Positions 1 through 7,648 of a stretch of DNA of 64,000 nucleotides are shown here, piece by piece; within the stretch, counting starts at the first letter, position 1, and the number at the start of each line of letters is the position of its first letter. The notes below the pieces were generated by a model, which was given only the letters and a program-made list of their open reading frames with translations, ran no database searches and was not told the DNA's origin. The position numbers were made by a program, and so were the translations under genes. This DNA comes from SPCO01 sp964579825. Its GTDB lineage: Bacteria; Chloroflexota; Limnocylindria; Limnocylindrales; CSP1-4. The stretch is taken from positions 1-64,000 of the forward strand of contig CAZOHT010000005.1 of the NCBI GenBank assembly GCA_964579825.1, written 5' to 3'.

Positions 1-14
1 TCAGCCTCGCGATC

Positions 15-158
15 TCAGTACGCGCGCGCAAACACCGCCGTCTCTGTAGCCGGCGGGCCAGGTCTGGGCACCGGTACGTCCCATCGGTAGACAAGCTGGT
101 CCGGGCCGCCGTGGCCGAGCAGCTGGACCGCCTGCATCGTCTCGCGAGGCGTGGGCAT
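15..158 (-). pseudogene. N-terminal remnant of an MDR-family (zinc-type) alcohol dehydrogenase/quinone oxidoreductase
   Basis: Read on the minus strand from ATG at 158, this 47-codon frame contains MQAVQLLGHGGPDQLVYR and then DVPVPRPGP. That is the typical first beta-strand and the 'pGpGEVLV' entry of medium-chain dehydrogenase/reductases (about 320-350 aa). Right after the PRPGP motif the similarity stops, and the frame ends at 15 after about a dozen unrelated residues. I read it as the 5' stub of a deleted gene. A functional short peptide is unlikely, but the window edge prevents checking whether the rest lies upstream. Confidence 0.5.
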
Positions 159-206
159 GAGCGAGATGTTGACAGGCTGACGGCGCGGCGTGACGTGGCG
201 GCTCGG

Positions 207-1337
207 TCAGATGTCGAGCAGCGCGTCGGCCCACCAGGCCGGCGGTGCCGGCCGAGGATCCAGCGCCGGGTTCGACCGTGACGGCCCGTGCACCGGCGGA
301 GCGGCGTCGTTGACCTGCGCCTGCCGGGCGATGACCGCCTCCTCTGTCACGTTGAAGACCGTGAGGTCCTGGCTTACCGTCACCGGTCCCTGGTAGTGGG
401 CGCCCAGCTCATCGAACACGGCGTCGACCCCGGGGGTCAGGTCGAGGTGCCACAGCGCCCCCATCCTGGGCTGCGTTCGCTGGAGGATCTTGCCCATCTG
501 CTCCGGGACCGTGTGGGCGAGCCGCGTGAGGTTCTCGGCCGTCTCGAGCGGCAGGCCGGTCGCCCGCGCGAACACCGCCGGCGACTGGAAGCACTCGTGG
601 ATGAGCAGATCCGCGCCTTCGGCCTCCTCGACGACGTAGCGGCATGGCCGCGTGTCGCCCGAGAACACGACCTTCCGGCCCGCGTAGCTGATGGTGTATC
701 CAACCGCGCCGCTCAAGCCGTGGATGGCCGGGAAGCTTCTGATCGTGACCCCGTTGCGGTCGTAGACGGCGTCAGGCCGGTCGAACGCGATCTCGTGGGC
801 GATCGCCTCGAAGCCGGTCGTCGGGCGCACGCCGCGGACGGAGGCGGTGTCCCAGGCCATCGCCTTGCCCATGTGCTCACAGAAGGCGGTGAGGCCGAGC
901 GCCGGATCCTCGCTACCACCACCCCAGATCTCGACGGGATCCACCCGACCGGCTTTCGCGAGGCTGCCCAGGAGCCCGGGGATGTCGCCGACGTGGTCAG
1001 CGTGGAGGTGCGACAGGAAGACCTTGGTCGTCGACTCCACCGGAAGCCCGAGCGCGTTGAAGTTGGCGAGCGCCCCTGATCCCAGGTCGAAGAAGAAGAA
1101 GTCCTGCTCCGCGTTGCCGACCTCGACGAGCAGCGACCCAGAGGCCTGGCTCCGCCGGATCCACGGGTCCCCGCTGCCCAGGACCGTGACGCGCAGCTCG
1201 CCCACGGCCAGCGGCTCCGCTCCCGGCACGAAGACCGGTTCGTACCTCCGCGACGGCGTGCCAGCCACCGGGCTCGTCGACAGCGTCTGGCTGCTCCCGC
1301 GGGCGAATGCGTGGCGCCCGTCTCCCGTCGCCGTCAT
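207..1337 (-). CDS. MBL-fold metallo-hydrolase (GntH-like)
   Basis: A 376-aa metallo-beta-lactamase-fold hydrolase. The metal-binding signature HLHADH lies at residues 110-115, with further ligand-type positions at H206 (FPAIHG) and D228 in FSGDT. Its overall pattern (GSGDPWIRRSQASGS near residue 54, HECF near 247) resembles the family annotated as guanitoxin-biosynthesis hydrolase GntH. Most members lie outside any toxin cluster, and no guanitoxin genes are seen here, so the substrate is unknown. I chose the start at 1337 because GAGGAGG sits 7 nt upstream; an in-frame ATG at 1433 has no such site. It has no signal peptide, so it is probably cytoplasmic. It stands alone, with two damaged genes on either side. 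Confidence 0.85.
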   Translation of the reverse strand: MTATGDGRHAFARGSSQTLSTSPVAGTPSRRYEPVFVPGAEPLAVGELRVTVLGSGDPWIRRSQASGSLLVEVGNAEQDFFFFDLGSGALANFNALGLPVESTTKVFLSHLHADHVGDIPGLLGSLAKAGRVDPVEIWGGGSEDPALGLTAFCEHMGKAMAWDTASVRGVRPTTGFEAIAHEIAFDRPDAVYDRNGVTIRSFPAIHGLSGAVGYTISYAGRKVVFSGDTRPCRYVVEEAEGADLLIHECFQSPAVFARATGLPLETAENLTRLAHTVPEQMGKILQRTQPRMGALWHLDLTPGVDAVFDELGAHYQGPVTVSQDLTVFNVTEEAVIARQAQVNDAAPPVHGPSRSNPALDPRPAPPAWWADALLDI

Positions 1338-1483
1338 CGTGACCTCCTCGGGGATCGCTTGAGGCTCGAGTTCGCGCGTGCGCGCAAGCTCGGCGCGCCT
1401 GACACGTGAACCGTGGTCGGCGCACCGCTTCATCGTACGCGGCGGGCGATGCGCCGCCCTGTCGAACCGACCCCGATGCCGGC

Positions 1484-2297
1484 CTAGGTCCCCTCGTGCG
1501 GGAGGATGTTGCCCTCCGTCACGTAGGTGAGCGCTGCGCTGACCTCGTACGCGTGGATGGCGGACACGAACGCCGGCAGCCTGCGCGACAGCATCGCGAC
1601 CGCGTCGCTGTCGAAGAACGCCCGCATGGTGTCGATGTCGCCAAAGCCGAGGATCAGCGAGGCGTGGAAGCGCTGGTCGGTGGGGTTGTCATGCGCGACG
1701 TTCGGCGTGTCCCACAGTCGCTCGATCCAGGGCATGAAGACCTGCGTCCGTAGCTCCCGGAGCACCCCCGTCCCGATGAGCGCAGGAACGAGCTCGTTGG
1801 CGAGGAACCTCCGGAACGCCCTGGTGCTGACGCCGCGCCGCCGGCGGAGGTAGATCAGGCTCCGCGCTCCCGCCTCCTGGCCGGGACCGGCCACGTCGTA
1901 CCAGCGGGTCGAGTACGGTGGCCCCGCGTAAAGCAAGGTGCGCCGGAACACGTTGACCTCATCCTTGTAGGCGAGCCTGGTCTGCTTGCGGCCCCGCAGC
2001 GGCGAGAGGAGGGACGCGAACGTGACCTCGGCGACCCCGTCGATCCGGCGCTCGGGCGGGATATCGGTCTCGATGCCGCGGATGGCCGGCCACAGGCCGG
2101 GGTTGTCCTACCGCCAGATGGATCTGGCGGTACTCGTCGAACCCCGGTGTCGCGGAGATGATCTTCGAGTGCGGGCCCTTCCAGTGATCCATGCCCTGCT
2201 GGCGGGGCTGGTCGGTTCGCATCCACAGGAGGATCGATGAGGTGAACGGCTTCGTCGCCGAGGGATGTGACAGAGCCACGGTGGTGTCGTCCTTCAC
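1484..2297 (-). pseudogene. EthD-like/conserved hypothetical protein, broken by one frameshift
   Basis: Two abutting minus-strand frames form one 270-codon gene. The first (GTG at 2297 to about 2112) reads LLWMRTDQPRQQGMDHWKGP and SKIISATPGFDEYRQIHLA. The second (about 2107 to 1484) continues directly with DNPGLWPAIRGIE and ends ALTYVTEGNILPHEG. Joining them needs removal of four bases (GTAG) at 2108-2111. The combined protein matches my memory of a full-length family often annotated as EthD or 'strictosidine synthase'-like, function unknown. Both halves keep coding-like composition, so the break is recent or a sequencing error. Confidence 0.6.
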
Positions 2298-2305
2298 GTC
2301 GGCGG

Positions 2306-2389
2306 TCAGCGGCCGAGGGAGTCGACGGCGACTGGGGCGGACTGCCTGTGGTACTGGACGATGCCGCCGTCGCTGTCGGGGGTGCGCAT
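2306..2389 (-). CDS. Small ORF (27 aa) upstream of the broken EthD-like gene
   Basis: An ATG at 2389 preceded by AAGGAG (9 nt spacing) opens a 27-codon frame beginning MRTPDSDGG and stopping at 2306. It lies just upstream of the damaged EthD-like gene but in another frame. It could be a leader peptide, the original N-terminus of that gene shifted out of frame, or chance. I do not recognise a family. Confidence 0.2.
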   Translation of the reverse strand: MRTPDSDGGIVQYHRQSAPVAVDSLGR

Positions 2390-2431
2390 GGTCGGTGTCT
2401 CCTTGGATGTGGCGATGTGAGGGTCGACGCT

Positions 2432-3250
2432 TCAGGCAGGCAATCGGTTGAGCTTTCGGATCTGCCGATCGAAGAGTCGCGCGGGGAAGATCCGGCGTCC
2501 GGCGCTGACGCGTCCGGCGAGCGGGCCGGCCGTGTAGCGCAGCTTCGGCTTCGCGTCGGTGGCCGCCGCGACGATCGCCCTGGCGACGACGGACGGGTCG
2601 TCGCCGTCCGCCATGGCTCGTTCGATCACGGCGTCGAAGACGCGCCGCTGGGCCGCATAGGTCGGCATCGGAGCGTCGGGCTGGATGGCCTTGGCGTCGA
2701 GGCTGGTCCTCGTCCAGGCGGGCTCGACGAGGAGCACCCGGACGCCGTGCTCCCGGACCTCGTGGTCGACCGACTCGGAGTAGCCCTCGATCGCGTGCTT
2801 CGTGGCGGCGTAACTGGCCATGAACGGCGCGGGCACGAGTCCGAGGACCGAGGAGATGTTGACGATCCGGCCGGTTCCCGCGGCCCGCATGTGCGGGAGG
2901 ACCGCCTTCGTCATCCGGACGAGTCCGAAGAAGTTGATGTCGAAGACGCGCTGGTCCTGTGCGACCGAGCTCTCCTCGGCGGCCCCGGCTGCTCCGGTGC
3001 CCGCGTTGTTGACCAGCACGTCGATCCGCCCGAACCGCTCGATGACGGCCGCGACGGCCGAGCCGACCGACTCGTCACTCGTGATATCGAGGTCGAGGAA
3101 CCGGACCCCGTCGAGCGGGGCGACGGCCGCCGTGTTCCGGCCCGTGCCCACGACGTCGAAACCGGCGTCGACGAGGGCACTTGCGGCGGCCCTCCCGATG
3201 CCCGACGAGGCGCCCGTCACGAGTGCTACCGGCCTGGCTGTTGCTGTCAT
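2432..3250 (-). CDS. Short-chain dehydrogenase/reductase (SDR)
   Basis: A 272-aa classical SDR, an NAD(P)-dependent oxidoreductase of the cytoplasm. The cofactor-binding TGASSGIG is at residues 12-19, NNAG at 81-84, the catalytic Ser near 133-134 (NISS) and Y147xxxK151 (SYAATK). The C-terminal extension ends RKLNRLPA, as in the DltE-like or 'oxidoreductase' subgroup acting on hydrophobic substrates; the substrate is unknown. The start at 3250 has AAGGAG 8 nt upstream. The gene is divergent from the TetR regulator at 3342, and its promoter overlaps a candidate TetR operator, so I infer it is the regulator's target. Confidence 0.88.
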   Translation of the reverse strand: MTATARPVALVTGASSGIGRAAASALVDAGFDVVGTGRNTAAVAPLDGVRFLDLDITSDESVGSAVAAVIERFGRIDVLVNNAGTGAAGAAEESSVAQDQRVFDINFFGLVRMTKAVLPHMRAAGTGRIVNISSVLGLVPAPFMASYAATKHAIEGYSESVDHEVREHGVRVLLVEPAWTRTSLDAKAIQPDAPMPTYAAQRRVFDAVIERAMADGDDPSVVARAIVAAATDAKPKLRYTAGPLAGRVSAGRRIFPARLFDRQIRKLNRLPA

Positions 3251-3285
3251 CGTGGACTCCTTGCAGTTATTGGCTGATGACCGTA

Positions 3286-3315
3286 ATATTACGCATGACA
3301 TATGATAGATGTCAA
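3286..3315 (-). promoter_or_regulatory. Promoter of the SDR gene, near consensus
   Basis: On the minus strand a perfect -35 TTGACA (3315-3310) is followed after 18 nt by -10 TAATAT (3291-3286), 36 nt from the SDR start codon. Such a close sigma-70 match is rare in this GC-rich window. The -10 lies inside the palindrome CGTAATATTACG (3282-3293). Confidence 0.7.
3296..3314. promoter_or_regulatory. Candidate TetR-family operator between SDR and TetR genes
   Basis: TGACAT (3296-3301) and ATGTCA (3309-3314) form an inverted repeat with a 7-nt spacer lying inside the SDR promoter. A second perfect 12-bp palindrome, CGTAATATTACG, is at 3282-3293. Either or both could bind the adjacent TetR dimer; bound protein would block the -35 or -10 of the SDR promoter. 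Inference from position and symmetry only. Confidence 0.45.
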
Positions 3316-3341
3316 CAGCGAGATCGGATGAGGAGACGTGC

Positions 3342-3914
3342 ATGGCCCGCTACGGGAAAGAGCACAAGCAGGTGACGAGGCGGCGGATCATCGAGGCGGC
3401 CGGCCGCCGGCTCAAGCGAGACGGCATCGACGGTTCCGGGGTCGCGACGCTCATGGCCGACGCCGGCCTGACCAACGGCGCCTTCTACGCCCACTTCGAT
3501 TCGAAGGAGGACCTTGTGGCGAGCGCCGTCGCCGACCAGCTCCGCGAGCAGCGCGCGGCCTTCAGCGGGCAGCCACTCGAGGCGATCGTTCGCGGGTACT
3601 TGTCGATCGAGCACCGCGACGACACGGAACACGGCTGTCCATCGGCCGCGCTCCTCGACGAGATCGGGCGTTCATCCGGCGCCGTGAAGAGCGCCTACAC
3701 CGAGGGTCAGCTGGCGCTCATCGACGACGTTGCGGCACGACTGGCGCCAGAGGACCCGCGATCGGCGCGCGTGCGGGCGTTCGGGGTCTTCGCTCTGATG
3801 GTCGGGACGCTGCAGGTGTCTCGCGCCATCGCGGACCGACCCCTGGCCGACGAGATCCTCGAGCAGGGCATCCGGAACGCCCTGGCCCTGCTGGGTTCCG
3901 CGGACCCGGCCTGA
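3342..3914 (+). CDS. TetR/AcrR family transcriptional regulator
   Basis: A 190-aa one-domain repressor. The N-terminal helix-turn-helix spans about residues 10-55 (RRRIIEAAGRRL, then VATLMADAGLTNGAFYAHF, then KEDL), the hallmark TetR pattern. The C-terminal ligand domain contains DTEHGCPSAALLDEIGR, seen in regulators often paired with SDR or YdeA-type genes. The start at 3342 has GAGGAG upstream. It is divergent from the SDR gene, and the shared 92-bp spacer carries the inverted repeats listed above. The inducer is unknown. Confidence 0.9.
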   Translation: MARYGKEHKQVTRRRIIEAAGRRLKRDGIDGSGVATLMADAGLTNGAFYAHFDSKEDLVASAVADQLREQRAAFSGQPLEAIVRGYLSIEHRDDTEHGCPSAALLDEIGRSSGAVKSAYTEGQLALIDDVAARLAPEDPRSARVRAFGVFALMVGTLQVSRAIADRPLADEILEQGIRNALALLGSADPA

Positions 3915-3947
3915 GACGGATGAGAGCACGGCGGGCCCGACCTTCGG

Positions 3948-4088
3948 CTATGCGGGCTGGCGGCCGGCGACTGCGAGGCAGAGCCCACCGAAGACGATCC
4001 TGACAACGACGCCTGGCACGGCCGCGGGCCTGACGACGTCCTGGGCGAAGGCGGCCAGGTCGACGACGGAGCCGACCACGAGTTGACG
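3948..4088 (-). pseudogene. Possible remnant of a membrane protein C-terminus
   Basis: In the 227-bp gap after the TetR gene, a minus-strand frame reads QLVVGSVVDLAAFAQDVV and then VRIVFGGLCLAVAGRQP before a stop at 3948. The second stretch looks like the last transmembrane helix of a small permease (LysE-like), but nothing upstream continues it. This is a weak call, possibly chance. Confidence 0.2.
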
Positions 4089-4141
4089 CCCGCGACCATG
4101 GCTGGCACAGTTAACGAGATGGTGAACCTTCGAGGTCGACG

Positions 4142-4474
4142 GTGGACGATCTGAGCGGGGTGTTCGACGCCCTGGCCAATGAGCACAGGCGCGAGATGAT
4201 CCGGCTGCTTGCCCTTCAGCCCCGCTCGATCAGCCAGCTGGCGGAGCTCCGCGGTCTGTCGCTGCCGGCCATCCACAAGCACGTCCGCGTGCTCGAGGAG
4301 GCTGCGATGGTCAGCCGACGCAAGTCGGGGCGGACCAACTTCCTGGCGCTCGAGCGGGAGCCGCTTAGCCGTCTGCAGGCCTGGACGGGCCAGTTCCATC
4401 CATGGTGGGGCACCGAGGGGGAGACGCTGGCGAACTACGCCGACGCGCTCCGTCGGGCCACACCGTCAAGGTAG
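4142..4474 (+). CDS. ArsR family winged-helix regulator
   Basis: A 110-aa winged HTH protein. FDALANEHRREMIRLLA near residue 8 and the recognition helix region LSLPAIHKHVRVLEEA around residues 40-55 are typical of ArsR/SmtB-like regulators. No cysteine cluster of a metal-sensing type is visible, so it is probably of the non-metal subgroup that controls SRPBCC or YCII-like partner genes. It starts at GTG 4142. The stop is 8 nt before the YCII gene start, so both are likely co-transcribed and the regulator may act on its own operon. Confidence 0.85.
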   Translation: MDDLSGVFDALANEHRREMIRLLALQPRSISQLAELRGLSLPAIHKHVRVLEEAAMVSRRKSGRTNFLALEREPLSRLQAWTGQFHPWWGTEGETLANYADALRRATPSR

Positions 4475-4482
4475 GAGGCATC

Positions 4483-4770
4483 GTGAAGAAGTTCGTATTC
4501 CTGGCCCACGGCGAGATGGAGCGGACGCCGGAGTTCCAGCAAGCGCATCGGGCATGGTGGTCCTCGATCCAGGCGCACGTCGTGGACTCGGGCAACCCCT
4601 TGTTCAATGGACGCAACGTCACCCGGACGCGGACGGTGACGGAACTCTCCGCCGACCAGTCGCCGGCGCTGGGCTACTCCATCGTGGAGGCCGAGTCGAT
4701 CGAGGAAGCCGTCGCACTGCTGGCCGAGTGCCCCATGGACATGTGGGTCTACGAGGCGATGCCGATGTAG
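4483..4770 (+). CDS. YCII-related domain protein
   Basis: A 95-aa protein starting at GTG 4483 with AGGAGG close upstream. It begins VKKFVFLAHG and ends DMWVYEAMPM, with GYSIVEAESIEEAVALLAEC in the centre, the ferredoxin-like alpha/beta pattern of the YCII/DGPF family. Family members are small cytoplasmic proteins, mostly without known activity, a few being enzymes such as dehalogenase-like or peroxidase-like proteins. It is coupled to the ArsR gene. Confidence 0.7.
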   Translation: MKKFVFLAHGEMERTPEFQQAHRAWWSSIQAHVVDSGNPLFNGRNVTRTRTVTELSADQSPALGYSIVEAESIEEAVALLAECPMDMWVYEAMPM

Positions 4771-4855
4771 CGCGGGCGCCCGACATGACCGGCCCAGCGG
4801 GCGCCCCGACGCTTCCCTCAGACGGCAGATCCAGGGCGACGCTGGGACGCGTCGC

Positions 4856-5170
4856 CTATGCCGTCACGCCCTTCGCCCATGCGGGTGACGCCGTCCGTAC
4901 CTCGGGTCGTCCATCGAGGAGCGGGCCGACGAGTCCGAGATACTCCCAGAACCACGGCGCCTGACCGGCTGCCTCGGCGGCTGCCGCGTCCCGGTAGATC
5001 TCGAACAGGTGGAAGACATCCGGATCCGACTGGTCCGCGCACCAGACGACGACCTCCTGCGCGTCGTTGGCCATGGCGCGCGGCGCCAGGTGCTCGACAT
5101 ACAGCCGCCGCACCTCGTCACGCATGCCGGGCTGGGTCCGAGTTGTGATGAGCATCACGAGCTTGTCCAT
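4856..5170 (-). CDS. Antibiotic biosynthesis monooxygenase (ABM) domain protein
   Basis: A 104-aa single ABM-like dimeric alpha/beta-barrel protein. LVMLITTRTQPGMRDEVRRL at the start, a central DVFHLFEIYRD and the terminal barrel strand fit quinol monooxygenase-like (YgiN-type) proteins, which act without a cofactor on small aromatic or quinone substrates. The start at 5170 follows GGAGG. It is divergent from the TetR gene at 5264, and its promoter is overlain by a strong palindrome, so I infer it is repressed by that TetR and responds to a toxic small molecule. Confidence 0.72.
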   Translation of the reverse strand: MDKLVMLITTRTQPGMRDEVRRLYVEHLAPRAMANDAQEVVVWCADQSDPDVFHLFEIYRDAAAAEAAGQAPWFWEYLGLVGPLLDGRPEVRTASPAWAKGVTA

Positions 5171-5207
5171 CGTTCGGGGCCTCCTGCGGGTCGGGCATGT
5201 CGCCCGC

Positions 5208-5237
5208 ATAGTAACTATCTAGTTACTTACTTGGCAA
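5208..5237 (-). promoter_or_regulatory. Promoter of the ABM gene
   Basis: Minus-strand -35 TTGCCA (5237-5232), 18-nt spacer and -10 TACTAT (5213-5208). The spacer and -10 are covered by the 18-bp palindrome at 5210-5227. Confidence 0.55.
5210..5227. promoter_or_regulatory. Palindromic TetR operator candidate AGTAACTA-TC-TAGTTACT
   Basis: Two perfect 8-bp arms separated by 2 bp, in the only AT-rich stretch between the divergent ABM and TetR genes. Size and symmetry fit TetR-family operators. It covers the ABM -10 and lies about 25-40 bp before the predicted TetR transcription start, so one dimer site could repress both genes. Confidence 0.65.
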
Positions 5238-5263
5238 GGCGTCGGTGGCCTACGATGGCCATG

Positions 5264-5872
5264 ATGTCCGCCGATCCCATCCCGACCGCATCGCGTGACC
5301 CAGCACGGACCCGCTCGCGCATCCTGGATGCAGCCCGGACCGAGTTCGCCGCATACGGATATGCCGGGGCGCGCGTGGATCGGATCGCCGCCGCAGCGGG
5401 AGCCAACAAGCGGATGCTCTACCACTACTTCGGCAACAAGCGCGAGCTGTATCGGATGGTCTATGCGCGCCAGGTCGAGGCGCATGGGGTGCGCGTCGAC
5501 GAGAACCCGGTCGACCCGATCGATGCCTTGCCGTATTGGTACGACGAGGTGAGTCGTGACGTGGAGTGGACACGCCTGCTCGGATGGGAAGCACTGACGG
5601 AGGAGAGCCTTGGCTCGGTCGGTGCGGAGGCGCTGCGCCGGAATTACGACGGGGCGGTCGGATGGGTCCGCGATGCCCAGACCCGCGGGCTCATCTCCGT
5701 CGAGCTTGATCCGGAGCTGTTCCTCCTGATGACGATCGCCGTGAACATGTTCCCGCTCGGTTTCCCGCAGATCACCCGTTCGGTGACCGGTCTGTCCCCG
5801 ACTGATGAGGCATTCCGCGCACGCCAGCGCGCCTTCCTCGTGGCGTTCGGCCGCCATCTCCGGCCGCGATGA
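5264..5872 (+). CDS. TetR/AcrR family transcriptional regulator
   Basis: A TetR regulator of about 202 aa. The HTH is near residues 12-55 (TRSRILDAARTEFAAYG, then VDRIAAAAGANKRMLYHYF, then KRELY), and the C-terminal domain is of TetR_C type. Three in-frame ATGs compete (5255, 5261, 5264). The hexamer TACGAT at 5251-5256 contains the first one, and by the leaderless spacing seen in this window it would start RNA at 5264, so I chose 5264. It is divergent from the ABM gene with a shared palindrome. Confidence 0.85.
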   Translation: MSADPIPTASRDPARTRSRILDAARTEFAAYGYAGARVDRIAAAAGANKRMLYHYFGNKRELYRMVYARQVEAHGVRVDENPVDPIDALPYWYDEVSRDVEWTRLLGWEALTEESLGSVGAEALRRNYDGAVGWVRDAQTRGLISVELDPELFLLMTIAVNMFPLGFPQITRSVTGLSPTDEAFRARQRAFLVAFGRHLRPR

Positions 5873-5900
5873 CCATCAAGCCGGGTACGATCCTGCGCGC

Positions 5901-6293
5901 ATGACCGATCCCCGCACGAGCGACCAGACACGTCTCGATCGCTGGCTCTGCGCGGTGCGCCTCGTGAAGACCCGCCCGCTCGCGAGCCAGCTCTGCGAGG
6001 GTAGCCACGTCCTCGTGAATGGATCGCCCGCGAAGCCGTCGACGAAGGTTCGCGCGGGCGATCGGGTGGAGGCGCGCATCGCCGATCGCCAGCGGATCGT
6101 CGAGGTCGTACGGCCGATCGAGTCGCGTGTCGCCGCCGCCGTCGCCGCGACCTGTTACGTGGACCACAGCCCGCCGGTCGTGCCTGTGGTCGGGCCAGCG
6201 ATGACGCCCGTGCGTGGCGAGGGCCGTCCCAACAAGCGTCTCCGGCGCGAACTCGAACGTCTGCGTGCGGGCGCTCAGCGGAGGCATCCATGA
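5901..6293 (+). CDS. S4-domain RNA-binding protein (Hsp15-like)
   Basis: A 130-aa protein. The S4 fold is at the N-terminus: TRLDRWLCAVRLVKTR at about 10-25 and then LVNGSPAKPSTKVRAGD at 38-55, a classic S4 RNA-binding pattern. The C-terminal half carries a basic tail (RPNKRLRRELERL). This resembles Hsp15, which in E. coli rescues stalled 50S-nascent chain complexes; the role here is inferred. Its last four bases (ATGA) overlap the start of the PrsW gene, so the two are translationally coupled. A TACGAT hexamer ends 9 nt before the start codon. Confidence 0.82.
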   Translation: MTDPRTSDQTRLDRWLCAVRLVKTRPLASQLCEGSHVLVNGSPAKPSTKVRAGDRVEARIADRQRIVEVVRPIESRVAAAVAATCYVDHSPPVVPVVGPAMTPVRGEGRPNKRLRRELERLRAGAQRRHP

Positions 6294-7537
6294 GGCCGAC
6301 ACTGACGGCGGGCTCGCGGCTGGCATCGCGCCGCTGGGCCGTGGTCGGGCTGGTCGTGCTGGCCGTCCTGTCGCAGGCGGCTCTCAGCACGCTCGTGTCG
6401 AGCTTCGGATCGCGTCCGGCGGACGAACTCGTCGTCTTCTTCCAGGCGCTCATCGTCGCCTCCATCCTGACCGTGCCCGGCATCGCGATCGTCGCGTTCA
6501 TCGATCGACGCGAGCGGGAGTCCCCATGGCTGTACGCCTTTGCGCTCGGGTGGGGCATGCTGGGCGCCGCCGGGCTCTCGCTGCTGCTGAACACCGAGGC
6601 GTTTCGTTCCATGCTCAGCGTCACGGCCCAGGTCGATGGCGGCATGGCTGCGGTCACCGGCTTCAATGACCTGACGCGCCTGTTCGTGGCCGTCGTCTTC
6701 GCGCCGCCGATCGAGGAGCTGACCAAGGCGATCGCACTGGTCCTGCTCGTCTTCTTCCTGCGCGGTCAGTTCTTCACCATGCGCGACGGGATCGTCTTCG
6801 GGCTGCTTGTCGGGATGGGCTTCAATCTGTTGGAGGCGCCGTTCTACCTGATGAACGGGTACGCGGCCGACGGCGTCATCCCGTGGCAACAGCAACTGCT
6901 CGGCCGCTTCCTGTTCCTCGGACTCAATGGTCACGCGCTGTACACGGCGCTCTTCGGAGCGGGGCTCGGCTACCTCGCGCAACGAGGCGGTGCACGCGGC
7001 ATGCTGGGGGCGATCGGTGGAGGCGCCGCCGCCATCGCCGCACACATGCTCAACAACGCCCTCGGCGGCGTGGTCCTCGGCCTCATCCTCATGGCACTCG
7101 GCTACGATCTGAGCACCATCGAGGACGCGGCCGCGTTCTTCGCAAGCATCCCCGCGGCCACGTACTGGTTTGCCGACGCGCTGGCGACCCTGATCCTCCA
7201 GGGCTGGGCGTATCTCCTGCTGGCGGTGCTCCTCGTCCGCAGCGCCCGATATGAGCAGCGGGTGATCCGCGAGGAGCTCGCGCACGAGATCGGCGGTGCG
7301 ATCACTCGAGAGGAGTACGCCGGCATCGGCGCGGAGGGTCGATTCGCCCTGCGCCGGATCCCGGGCGTCCCGGCCCGGACCAGTCGGGATCTCGTCAACG
7401 CCCAGAACCGGATCGCGCTGCTTCGAGCCCGCGCGCGACACGAGGGTCGCGATCCGACGGTGGATGTCCAGGTCGTCGCGTGGCGGGCCGAGGTGGATCG
7501 ACTCCGGTCCAGCCTCACCGGCGTCCCGTCGCGATGA
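6290..7537 (+). CDS. PrsW family intramembrane glutamic protease-like protein
   Basis: A 415-aa polytopic membrane protein with about eight hydrophobic segments. The PrsW/Abi-like active-site elements are present: EE at 142-143 in PPIEELTK, N179xxE182 in GMGFNLLEA, H215 in GLNGHALYTA, and H252xxxN in AAHMLNN. PrsW-type proteases cleave membrane substrates such as anti-sigma factors; the substrate here is unknown. The C-terminal tail of roughly 90 residues is cytoplasmic, polar and charged. It is coupled by ATGA overlap to the S4-domain gene, an unusual partner that may only reflect a compact operon. Confidence 0.85.
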   Translation: MRPTLTAGSRLASRRWAVVGLVVLAVLSQAALSTLVSSFGSRPADELVVFFQALIVASILTVPGIAIVAFIDRRERESPWLYAFALGWGMLGAAGLSLLLNTEAFRSMLSVTAQVDGGMAAVTGFNDLTRLFVAVVFAPPIEELTKAIALVLLVFFLRGQFFTMRDGIVFGLLVGMGFNLLEAPFYLMNGYAADGVIPWQQQLLGRFLFLGLNGHALYTALFGAGLGYLAQRGGARGMLGAIGGGAAAIAAHMLNNALGGVVLGLILMALGYDLSTIEDAAAFFASIPAATYWFADALATLILQGWAYLLLAVLLVRSARYEQRVIREELAHEIGGAITREEYAGIGAEGRFALRRIPGVPARTSRDLVNAQNRIALLRARARHEGRDPTVDVQVVAWRAEVDRLRSSLTGVPSR

Positions 7538-7648
7538 CGCGACCACCGAGGCGAAGCCCTTGGCTCCACCACGGCCGACACGAGCGCAGCCGTCGCGAAG
7601 CTGCCGCACCTCCCCAGCGTCGTGCGGACGTCCTCGCCAAGCAGATCG

